A stretch of 5,291 bases of DNA from the NCBI GenBank assembly GCA_050124775.1, contig JASFEP010000329.1, positions 1 through 5,291 of the forward strand, given 5' to 3'. The DNA is from WTAW01 sp050124775. Lineage in GTDB: Bacteria; Acidobacteriota; Aminicenantia; Aminicenantales; Aminicenantaceae. The notes below the pieces were generated by a model. The model was given only the letters and a program-made list of their open reading frames with translations, made no database searches and was not told the DNA's origin. The translations under genes were made by a program, and so were the position numbers. Of the stretch, positions 1 to 5,219 are shown piece after piece (positions within the stretch are counted from its first letter, which is position 1; each line of letters opens with the position of its first letter).

Positions 1-2231
1 TTCATAAGAACAGGGATAACATTTGCAGAGTCGTCGCCGACTGGGAAAAATACAATTGGAAGGGTATCGAAGCGTCGCCAGCTCCATTCGCCCCGGCCAT
101 CGAAGAGCAACTTCCGGAGATCCGGCACGCCGTTCGAGTGGCATCGCACTCGAAGTTGGTTTTTCACTATAAAGACAAGGCCTTCTATGAAGATCGAGGG
201 CTGATTACAGACCCTTCTCTTTTTGAAGCTTTCAGTTTTTCGTTCGCAAAAGGAGACCCGAGGTCCGCATTCAAAGAATTCACCGACATCGTAATCACCG
301 AATCTTTAGCTCAAAAATATTTCGGGAGTGAGGATCCGATCGGAAAGACAATAGAGATCGAGGGAATTCCGGCCACTGTCACAGGAGTGTTGCGGGATGT
401 TCCACAAAACTCACACCTTCAATTCGATTTTGTGAGCTCATTCGAGTTCATCGACAAACTCAGCAACTACAGCACTACATGGGGCTCTTACAATTTCGTG
501 ACCTATGTCCATGTCCAGGAGGGGATCGATGTCCGAGACCTGGCAAAAAAAATGACGGCTGTCGCTTTGAAAAACCAGAGCCCCCAGGTCATAGAGGGCC
601 TCCAGTTCCGGTTGCAGCCACTTTCCGAAGTCTATTTGGACGCGAGGTCTTATCGAATGTCTATCGTAACGTTGGGGGATGCCAAGTATGTTTTTCTGTT
701 TACGATCGTGGCTTTTTTCGTCCTCTTGATCGCCTGTGTCAACTTCATGAACCTTTCCACAGCCCGCTCCGCTCTGCGGGCCAAAGAGGTGGGCATGCGA
801 AAGACCGTGGGCGCGCGCCGGTCTCAGATCGTCAAACAATTCTTCGGAGAATCTCTGCTTCTGACATTCATATCCTTCCTCCTCGCTCTCGTTTTGGTCG
901 CACTCCTTCTTCCCGCCTTTAACGCCCTTTCCGGTAAACACATGTTTTTGAGCACGACGAATGCGACACAGGTCATGATCCTTTTGGGTGTCGTCATCAT
1001 GACCGGTGTTATCGCGGGCAGTTATCCCGCCATCTACCTCTCCGCCTTTCGCCCGGTGGCCGTCATGAAAGGCATAAAGGAGTCGAAGAGCAAAGGGACA
1101 GCCCTCCGGAAGGGGCTTGTCGTTGTCCAATTTTCTTTGGCGATCATGCTGCTCTTCGGGACGGCCGTCGTTACCAAACAGCTTCATTTCATACAAAGGG
1201 CCAAGCTCGGCTTCGACAAGGAGAACATCGTCCACATCCCCATCAAGGAGAACATCGGGAAAAAATATCAGACCGTCAAAAACGAGCTGTTGAAAAATCC
1301 GAATATTCTCTCCGTTTCGGCCCAAAGATACGCCTTCTCTGAAAACACCTGGCGAAACTCCGGAGTGTTCGACTGGGAAGGGAAGGAGCCGGAGAGGAAA
1401 GTCGACCTCGTTTTTGCCGGCGTGGATTATGACTTTTTCGAGACACTCAACCTCGCAATCAAAGAGGGACGATCCTTTTCCAGGGATGTCCTCTCCGATG
1501 AAGATAGCGGATACATCCTCAATGAAAGCGCCATCGCAAAGATCGGTTTGGACTCTCCCGTGGGGAAACGTTTTGCCATTCAGAAGAATGAAGGGACCAT
1601 CATAGGCGTCGCAAGAGATGCCCATTTCCGTTCCTTCCACCACACGATCGAACCCCGCATTTTCTTTATCGATAACATGGCACGCGCAACAGACCAGGGG
1701 CTCGTTCTGATCAGGATCCACGGCGCCAAGATCCCGGAAGCCCTATCCCACATCGAGTCTGTATGGAAAGACATCAATCCCGTCTCCCCTTTCGAGTATC
1801 ATTTTCTGGACCAGACATACGACCGGCTCTACAAATCGGAAAAGAGAGTCGGGGCTCTTTTTAGCTCTTTTGCGGCTCTGGCGATCTTTATATCCTGTTT
1901 GGGGTTGTTCGGCCTTGCCTCGTTCATGACGGAACAGAGGACTAAGGAAATCGGGATCCGGAAGGTGTTGGGCGCTTCTGCGGCGAAGATCATTGCGCTT
2001 CTCACACAGGAATTCACCAAATGGGTACTGTTAGCGAATTTGATAGCCTGGCCTGTCGCCTACTTTGTGATGAACAAATTGCTCCAGGTGTATGCCTATC
2101 GGACAGCGATCGGAATCGACACCTTTCTTTTATCCGGTTTGACCGCTCTGACGATCGCCCTTCTGACCGTGAGTTATCAAGCACTGAGAGCGGCGCGCAC
2201 CAACCCATCGGATTCCTTGAGATATGAGTAA
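1..2231 (+). CDS. MacB/FtsX-type ABC transporter permease, 5'-truncated
   Basis: This is the membrane subunit of a MacB-like ABC transporter, a family that couples cytoplasmic ATP hydrolysis to movement of a periplasmic domain during export of peptides, lipids or drugs. The first whole codon is at base 3 and the frame has no stop back to the left edge. The residues before 138 (HKNRDNICRVVADW, then SPAPFAPAIEEQLPEI) match the start of the periplasmic core domain, so the GTG at 138 is internal. About 742 residues are visible, and I estimate 40-60 with the first membrane helix are missing. Visible order: periplasmic core (3-680); FtsX domain with helices near 690-755, 845-910 and 970-1035 and the coupling motif KEVGMRKTVGA (about 783-815); a helix near 1111-1172; a second periplasmic core (about 1180-1790); a second FtsX domain with helices near 1855-1920, 2020-2080 and 2125-2185 and motif KEIGIRKVLGA (about 1945-1977). 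It ends NPSDSLRYE, typical of the family. No ATPase is in view. The substrate cannot be inferred. Confidence 0.93.
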   Translation, partial: HKNRDNICRVVADWEKYNWKGIEASPAPFAPAIEEQLPEIRHAVRVASHSKLVFHYKDKAFYEDRGLITDPSLFEAFSFSFAKGDPRSAFKEFTDIVITESLAQKYFGSEDPIGKTIEIEGIPATVTGVLRDVPQNSHLQFDFVSSFEFIDKLSNYSTTWGSYNFVTYVHVQEGIDVRDLAKKMTAVALKNQSPQVIEGLQFRLQPLSEVYLDARSYRMSIVTLGDAKYVFLFTIVAFFVLLIACVNFMNLSTARSALRAKEVGMRKTVGARRSQIVKQFFGESLLLTFISFLLALVLVALLLPAFNALSGKHMFLSTTNATQVMILLGVVIMTGVIAGSYPAIYLSAFRPVAVMKGIKESKSKGTALRKGLVVVQFSLAIMLLFGTAVVTKQLHFIQRAKLGFDKENIVHIPIKENIGKKYQTVKNELLKNPNILSVSAQRYAFSENTWRNSGVFDWEGKEPERKVDLVFAGVDYDFFETLNLAIKEGRSFSRDVLSDEDSGYILNESAIAKIGLDSPVGKRFAIQKNEGTIIGVARDAHFRSFHHTIEPRIFFIDNMARATDQGLVLIRIHGAKIPEALSHIESVWKDINPVSPFEYHFLDQTYDRLYKSEKRVGALFSSFAALAIFISCLGLFGLASFMTEQRTKEIGIRKVLGASAAKIIALLTQEFTKWVLLANLIAWPVAYFVMNKLLQVYAYRTAIGIDTFLLSGLTALTIALLTVSYQALRAARTNPSDSLRYE

Positions 2232-2263
2232 GGAAGGGAAGGATAGTTTTTTCCCAGAGGGAG

Positions 2264-3190
2264 CTAAGGACACTTTTTCTCTTCGAGAAGAGCCCATTCC
2301 GGAAGTGCTCCTCGATCCTCGTTCAGTCGCGACAATAAATGATGATCATGCTCATCGCAGAGCATAGGAACGACCACGATGTAGCCTTGGTTATAAAGTG
2401 CGATATCGCAATCGCCCGGCAAAGAATAATCCAGTTTTTCAGTTCCGGCTATTCTCCATACTTCTTCGTCACTTTCAAGGTCATCGGCAGTTGCCTTGGC
2501 GAAAACAGGTCTTTCTAGCAGGTCAGCTCGTTTTGCCACACGGACACCCTTAATTTGCTTGGGGGATACACGTGGAATGCTGGCTGTGAGATAATGCTGC
2601 GGCTTCAATTCGCGGACCAACGGAGTCTGAGCCAAGCGGACAACCCAGCTGTTTACAGCGGACATGGCGTCGATCATATCGTCATCCAATCCCGACACAG
2701 CAATGGCAGGAAAGCCAGCAAAACTGGCCACCCGCGCGGCCCCTATTGTCCCCGAGAATAGCCAGTCTTTGCCCAGATTCGGCCCTCCGTTTATCCCGGA
2801 AATCACAAGATCCGGGGGGCTATCCTTCATGATCCCTGTCAATGCGAGCACAACACAATCTGCGGGGAAACCATCCACGGCATAGGCATGGATCCCTTTG
2901 CCGATTTGACGTCTCTCCACTCTGAACGATCCTCTCTGTGTCACGGTCAAATAGTGAGTGCTGCCGCTGCGGTCCTCAAGGGGAGCGACGACATATGTCT
3001 CAGCGATTTCCGAAAAGGCCCGTGCAAGTTCGACGATCTTAACATCCTCGATGCCGTTGTCGTTGGTGATGAGCACTCTTTGGGGCCAACTTTTCTCTTG
3101 ATCATGCCCCCCGGACAGAACCATCCCCCCCCAGAAAACAACCAAACAACCAAGAAAAAGATAGCAATGACGTGGCCTTTTGCTTTTCAT
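2264..3190 (-). CDS. surE: Exported SurE-family 5'/3'-nucleotidase (survival protein E-like phosphatase)
   Basis: SurE enzymes are metal-dependent phosphatases acting on nucleoside monophosphates and sometimes short polyphosphate. I chose the ATG at 3190 (308 aa) because GGAGGT lies 4 bases upstream of it; the ATG at 3202 would add only MEVR and has no Shine-Dalgarno. Numbering below counts from the 3202 ATG. A basic n-region (KSKRPRH) and a hydrophobic stretch (residues 13-29) form a signal sequence, with a possible cleavage after SGG (30-32). Core motifs: ITNDNG (45-50), APLEDRSGSTHYLT (73-86, Ser79 as metal ligand), DGFPADCV (110-117, family GTPADCV), SGINGGPNLG (135-144, Asn138 as ligand) and SGTIGAAR. 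The family has TNDDG; here the second Asp is Asn49 (AAC, 3056-3058). Residues 232-240 (PVFAKATAD) look like an insertion in a variable loop. Most SurE proteins are cytoplasmic, so export is unusual. It converges on the permease and diverges from the signal peptidase gene. The fold is near certain; activity is uncertain because of Asn49. Confidence 0.92.
   Translation of the reverse strand: MKSKRPRHCYLFLGCLVVFWGGMVLSGGHDQEKSWPQRVLITNDNGIEDVKIVELARAFSEIAETYVVAPLEDRSGSTHYLTVTQRGSFRVERRQIGKGIHAYAVDGFPADCVVLALTGIMKDSPPDLVISGINGGPNLGKDWLFSGTIGAARVASFAGFPAIAVSGLDDDMIDAMSAVNSWVVRLAQTPLVRELKPQHYLTASIPRVSPKQIKGVRVAKRADLLERPVFAKATADDLESDEEVWRIAGTEKLDYSLPGDCDIALYNQGYIVVVPMLCDEHDHHLLSRLNEDRGALPEWALLEEKKCP
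2483..2509 (-). repeat. PVFAKATAD-coding segment inside surE, candidate in-frame repeat insertion
   Basis: The surE minus strand here reads PVFAKATAD in frame, between a basic segment (VAKRADLLER) and DDLESDEEVWRI. SurE proteins have a length-variable loop at this point, before the family's YYW segment. From memory, FAKATAD recurs, often in tandem, in unrelated predicted proteins of several uncultured lineages, which points to a dispersed nucleotide repeat translated in one frame rather than a conserved protein motif. The DNA holds small nested dyads (GCC-AA-GGC and GGCA-AC-TGCC). Only one copy is in this window, and its exact boundaries cannot be set from one sequence. Confidence 0.5.
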
Positions 3191-3194
3191 TCGC

Positions 3195-3200
3195 ACCTCC
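3195..3200 (-). promoter_or_regulatory. Shine-Dalgarno that fixes the surE start
   Basis: On the minus strand GGAGGT sits 4 bases before the ATG at 3190-3188. It overlaps the first codons of the longer reading that starts at 3202. The sequence before the 3202 ATG (ACCTGAAAA) has no purine-rich site, so the shorter start is preferred. The choice changes only four residues ahead of the signal sequence. Confidence 0.7.
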
Positions 3201-3219
3201 ATTTTTCAGGTAAACAAGT

Positions 3220-3231
3220 TATATCGATATA
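3220..3231. promoter_or_regulatory. 12-bp perfect palindrome upstream of surE
   Basis: TATATCGATATA is a perfect palindrome 29 bases upstream of the surE start chosen at 3190. It overlaps a possible minus-strand -10 hexamer TATAAC (3223-3218), whose partner at -35 would be a poor poly-T hexamer (3247-3242, 18-base spacer). It could be an operator or simply AT-rich promoter DNA. A palindrome of this size in AT-rich sequence is only modest evidence. Confidence 0.25.
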
Positions 3232-3250
3232 CGCGGCACACAAAAAAGGG

Positions 3251-3271
3251 TTATTCCCCCGGGTTGAATAA
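3251..3271. promoter_or_regulatory. Dyad TTATTC-N9-GAATAA overlapping the predicted -35 box
   Basis: Two perfect 6-base half-sites are separated by 9 bases (CCCCGGGTT). The half-site spacing of about 15 bases centre to centre is longer than one helical turn. The right half-site (3266-3271) overlaps the proposed -35 hexamer of the rightward promoter (3264-3269), a normal place for a repressor operator. No specific regulator family can be named from the sequence, and a chance dyad is possible. Confidence 0.3.
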
Positions 3272-3291
3272 TCGGTTGTATAAATTATAAA
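3264..3291 (+). promoter_or_regulatory. Candidate sigma70-type promoter for the signal peptidase-M20 pair
   Basis: TTGAAT (3264-3269) and TATAAA (3286-3291) are separated by 16 bases. They match the consensus at 4 of 6 and 5 of 6 positions. Transcription would begin near 3298, leaving a leader of about 40-50 bases before the signal peptidase start. It is the best rightward promoter in the divergent region, but the DNA is AT-rich and other -10-like hexamers occur, such as TATAAA at 3279-3284. Confidence 0.4.
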
Positions 3292-3322
3292 ATCATTCAC
3301 AGGAGTTTTATCATCAAAAGTT

Positions 3323-3336
3323 ACGGAATTTTCCGT
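3323..3336. promoter_or_regulatory. Small dyad ACGGAA-TT-TTCCGT just before the signal peptidase start
   Basis: Six-base arms around two T residues end three bases before the ATG at 3340. It could be an operator, or a small RNA hairpin close to the ribosome-binding region. An AGGAG at 3301-3305 lies too far upstream (34 bases) to serve the ATG, and the codon just before the ATG is an in-frame TAA (3337-3339), so the gene cannot start further left. The dyad's role is unproven. Confidence 0.25.
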
Positions 3337-3339
3337 TAA

Positions 3340-3918
3340 ATGAGGCGCATTGTGCTGAAGAAAATAATCAAAATCATAATTCTGGTTCTCATTATTATTG
3401 TCGTTCTCTTCGTCGCCACAAGATTGGCGGGATATCGGGCGATGCGATACCCCGCGGATGTGGGGAATTCGATGTATCCGACGATCGCTCCGGGCGATTC
3501 CTGGTTGTGCAAAATGGGAGGAGATTACACAGCCGAAGATCTAAAGCCGGGTATGGTCATTCTGTTTCCCAAGGAGGATTACAATTTCTTTCTTACCAAA
3601 AGGATCATCGCCGTCGAAAGCCAGACTGTGACTGTGAAGGGACGTGAGACCTTCGTGAACGGAGAGCGGATCGCAGAGCCCTACGCCTTCTTTACCGGAG
3701 AAGAGCCGTCAGGGATGAATGTGCCGCACGCGGTCGCGGACGTCGAAAAAGTGAAGGTTCCCCCGGGGAAGCTCTTTGTGATGGGAGATAACAGAGACAA
3801 CAGCTTCGACAGCAGGGATCCGGAATTCGGCTTCGTCGATATCGGGGATGTCGTAGGAAGACCTATCTTCCTGCTTTGGGCCAAAGACAAGAACCGCATC
3901 GGACAATCGACACAATAA
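3340..3918 (+). CDS. lepB: Type I signal peptidase (leader peptidase)
   Basis: This membrane-anchored serine protease removes signal peptides from exported proteins on the outer face of the cytoplasmic membrane. The protein is 192 aa with one N-terminal anchor helix (about residues 9-27) after a basic start, as in the short LepB/SipS forms. Catalytic motifs are intact: GNSMYPTIAPGD with nucleophile Ser44 (codon 3469-3471); TKRIIA with general base Lys87 (3598-3600); and the C-terminal box GDNRDNSFDSRDPEFG (149-164), followed by IGDVVGRPIFLLW. The usual PGD after the Lys box is replaced by VESQ, a minor departure. The ATG at 3340 lacks a Shine-Dalgarno; an in-frame GTG at 3352 has GAGG (3342-3345) six bases upstream and may be the true start, giving 188 aa. 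An in-frame TAA directly precedes 3340. It is divergent from surE and is followed after 24 bases by the M20 gene, so the pair is probably one transcript. It may be one of several signal peptidases in the genome. Confidence 0.95.
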   Translation: MRRIVLKKIIKIIILVLIIIVVLFVATRLAGYRAMRYPADVGNSMYPTIAPGDSWLCKMGGDYTAEDLKPGMVILFPKEDYNFFLTKRIIAVESQTVTVKGRETFVNGERIAEPYAFFTGEEPSGMNVPHAVADVEKVKVPPGKLFVMGDNRDNSFDSRDPEFGFVDIGDVVGRPIFLLWAKDKNRIGQSTQ

Positions 3919-3942
3919 TTAAAACATTATAGCCGTGCAAAC

Positions 3943-5100
3943 ATGAATGTGACCATCGACCGGGAATTCCTCACAGGAATGCTGCAAAAGCTCGTCCAGA
4001 TCGATTCGGTCAATCCCGGCCTTGTTCCGGGAAGTCCGGGAGAACTCGCCATCGGAGCCTACATCGCCGATGTTTTGAGAACGATCGGTCTGGAACCCCA
4101 GATCCACGAGATCGAGCCGGGTAGGGTGAATGTCGTTGCAATGCTCAAGGGGAGTGGCGAGGGACGCAGCCTGATGTTCAACGGGCACATGGACACGGTG
4201 GGTGTCGAAGGTATGGATGAGCCTTTTTCGGGAAAGATCAGAGACGGCCGGGTATATGGTCGGGGTGCACAGGACATGAAAGGAAGCATCGCCGGGATGA
4301 TGGCCGCATGCAAGGCCCTCATAGATGCGGATATCCGACTGAAGGGAGATATCGTGTTTGCGGCGGTTGCCGACGAGGAGTATAGGAGCATCGGGACGGA
4401 GGCGCTTGTCGAGACCGTTCAAACCGATGCCGCCATCGTCGCTGAACCGACAGGCCTGGATGTGTGTCTGGCTCATCGGGGATTTGGCCTTTTTGAGTTC
4501 GAAACAAGGGGCCGTACAGCTCACGGCAGCCGTTATCAGAACGGAATCGATGCCAACATCCACATGGGGCGGATCCTCATGGAGTTAGATAAACTGTCGC
4601 AGAGACTTTTAAAAAAACCGGGACACCCTCTCCTGGGAACTCCATCCCTCCATGTTCCTGTGGTCAAAGGGGGGAGCGAGCCCTTTATCTATTCCGACAG
4701 ATGTAAGATCTCTGTAGAAAGAAGAACCCTTCCCGGAGAATCCTGGGAGGACATCCATAAAGAGATGGTTTCGATCCTCTCGAGACTTTCGTCAAAGGAT
4801 CGAAACTTTCAGGCAACCGTCCGGACTGTTTTACACAGGGATGCCTATGAAATATCTCCCGATGCCGAGATCGTAAAGTTAGTCTCCGAAAAGGCCAAAG
4901 AGGTGCGTAACCGAAAACCGGATCACATCGGGCACGACTGGTGGGAGGACTCGGCGCTTCTCGCCGAACGGGGGATAGAGACCGTCATCTTCGGTCCTAA
5001 AGGCGAGGGGATCCACTCGCATGAGGAATGGGTGGACATCCAATCCGTGGTCGATCTCGCCGAGATCCTCGCCCGAATCGCCATCCAATACTGTAACTAA
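3943..5100 (+). CDS. M20-family metallo-amidohydrolase/peptidase (ArgE/DapE/ACY1/CPG2 group)
   Basis: Members of this group use two zinc ions to hydrolyse amide bonds in N-acyl amino acids or small peptides, usually in the cytoplasm. At 385 aa the protein is full length and has no signal peptide. All expected catalytic positions are visible: His82 and Asp84 in GHMDTVGV; bridging Asp111 in GRGAQDMKG; catalytic Glu145 and ligand Glu146 in ADEEYRSIGT; ligand Glu168 in VAEPTG; and ligand His358 in EGIHSHEEW. Residues about 178-290 form the inserted dimerisation domain, with RTAHGS carrying His194, which usually contributes to the partner's active site. The enzyme should be active. The substrate cannot be read from motifs: acetylornithine deacetylase, succinyl-diaminopimelate desuccinylase, aminoacylase and carboxypeptidase G2 share them, and no arg or dap genes are nearby. 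The ATG at 3943 lacks a clear Shine-Dalgarno, so translation may be coupled to the signal peptidase gene 24 bases upstream. The stop codon lies in the arm of the following palindrome. Confidence 0.92.
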   Translation: MNVTIDREFLTGMLQKLVQIDSVNPGLVPGSPGELAIGAYIADVLRTIGLEPQIHEIEPGRVNVVAMLKGSGEGRSLMFNGHMDTVGVEGMDEPFSGKIRDGRVYGRGAQDMKGSIAGMMAACKALIDADIRLKGDIVFAAVADEEYRSIGTEALVETVQTDAAIVAEPTGLDVCLAHRGFGLFEFETRGRTAHGSRYQNGIDANIHMGRILMELDKLSQRLLKKPGHPLLGTPSLHVPVVKGGSEPFIYSDRCKISVERRTLPGESWEDIHKEMVSILSRLSSKDRNFQATVRTVLHRDAYEISPDAEIVKLVSEKAKEVRNRKPDHIGHDWWEDSALLAERGIETVIFGPKGEGIHSHEEWVDIQSVVDLAEILARIAIQYCN

Positions 5101-5158
5101 AAAGGGGACAGGCTACTTTTTACAGGGGTAATTAAAAAAGTAGCCTGTCCCCTTTTTT
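5099..5158 (+). terminator. Perfect 23-bp inverted repeat with T run: intrinsic terminator and REP/MITE-like palindrome
   Basis: The left arm 5099-5121 and right arm 5135-5157 pair without a mismatch around a 13-base loop (5122-5134). The core of the arm is GGGGACAGGCTAC, and the right arm ends in six T residues (5153-5158), so RNA made from the + strand would form a strong hairpin followed by U residues. The outer A5/T5 pairs make it roughly symmetric, so it could also stop leftward transcription. The stem is longer and more perfect than ordinary terminators. The arm resembles, from memory, palindromes dispersed in genomes that carry REP-associated tyrosine (IS200-like) transposases. No transposase is in this window. 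Terminator function is likely; the mobile-element identity is inference. Confidence 0.8.
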
Positions 5159-5185
5159 ATCCCCTTTTATTGTGATATAAAAGAG

Positions 5186-5212
5186 CCTTCTTTTTAATAT
5201 TTAAAGAGAAGG
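5186..5212 (+). promoter_or_regulatory. Leader hairpin that sequesters the Shine-Dalgarno of the last gene
   Basis: Bases 5186-5197 can pair with 5201-5212 as a 12-bp stem containing one G-U pair (5192-5206), closed by the 3-base loop TAT. The 3' arm ends in GAAGG, which is part of the AAGGAGG ribosome-binding site (5209-5215). Folding would cover the first four bases of that site. The upper stem is all A-U or G-U, so it should melt easily, which is the shape expected of an RNA thermometer or a protein- or ribosome-controlled leader. It works only if transcription starts upstream of 5186. A TATAAA at 5176-5181 with no good -35 would instead start transcription inside the stem. No experiment or alignment supports regulation yet. 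Confidence 0.4.
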
Positions 5213-5215
5213 AGG
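5209..5215 (+). promoter_or_regulatory. Strong Shine-Dalgarno AAGGAGG for the last gene
   Basis: AAGGAGG lies four bases before the ATG at 5220. It is the best ribosome-binding site in the window and is the main support for the short reading frame that begins there and leaves the right edge. Confidence 0.8.
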
Positions 5216-5219
5216 ACGG

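Noticed and set aside
438..1721. Long minus-strand open frame of 427 codons inside the permease gene
   Set aside because: Its translation is rich in Asp, Glu, His and Cys with no recognisable domain, and it lies opposite a clear MacB/FtsX gene whose coding frame is fully supported by motifs. It is the antisense shadow of that gene.
2236..2255. GGGAA/TTCCC hairpin between the convergent permease and surE genes, considered as a bidirectional terminator
   Set aside because: The stem is only 5 bp with a 10-base loop and is not followed by a T run in either direction. It is too weak to call.
3146..3154. Possible lipoprotein lipobox (FLGC) in the surE signal sequence
   Set aside because: The Cys lies early in the hydrophobic region with many hydrophobic residues after it, and the -3 position is Phe. 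A type I signal peptidase site after SGG fits better.
2888..3271. Plus-strand open frame of 127 codons across the surE 5' end and the divergent region
   Set aside because: It is antisense to conserved SurE motifs, includes low-complexity sequence from the homopolymer run, and has no domain or ribosome-binding site.
3919..4563. Minus-strand open frame of 214 codons opposite the M20 gene
   Set aside because: The + strand carries every M20 catalytic motif over this interval. The antisense product shows no domain, and there is no convincing ribosome-binding site.
5159..5185. Promoter for the last gene with -10 TATAAA at 5176-5181
   Set aside because: The only -35 at suitable spacing is the T run of the terminator, which matches the consensus poorly. 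It is noted as a possibility in the leader entry but not called as a feature.
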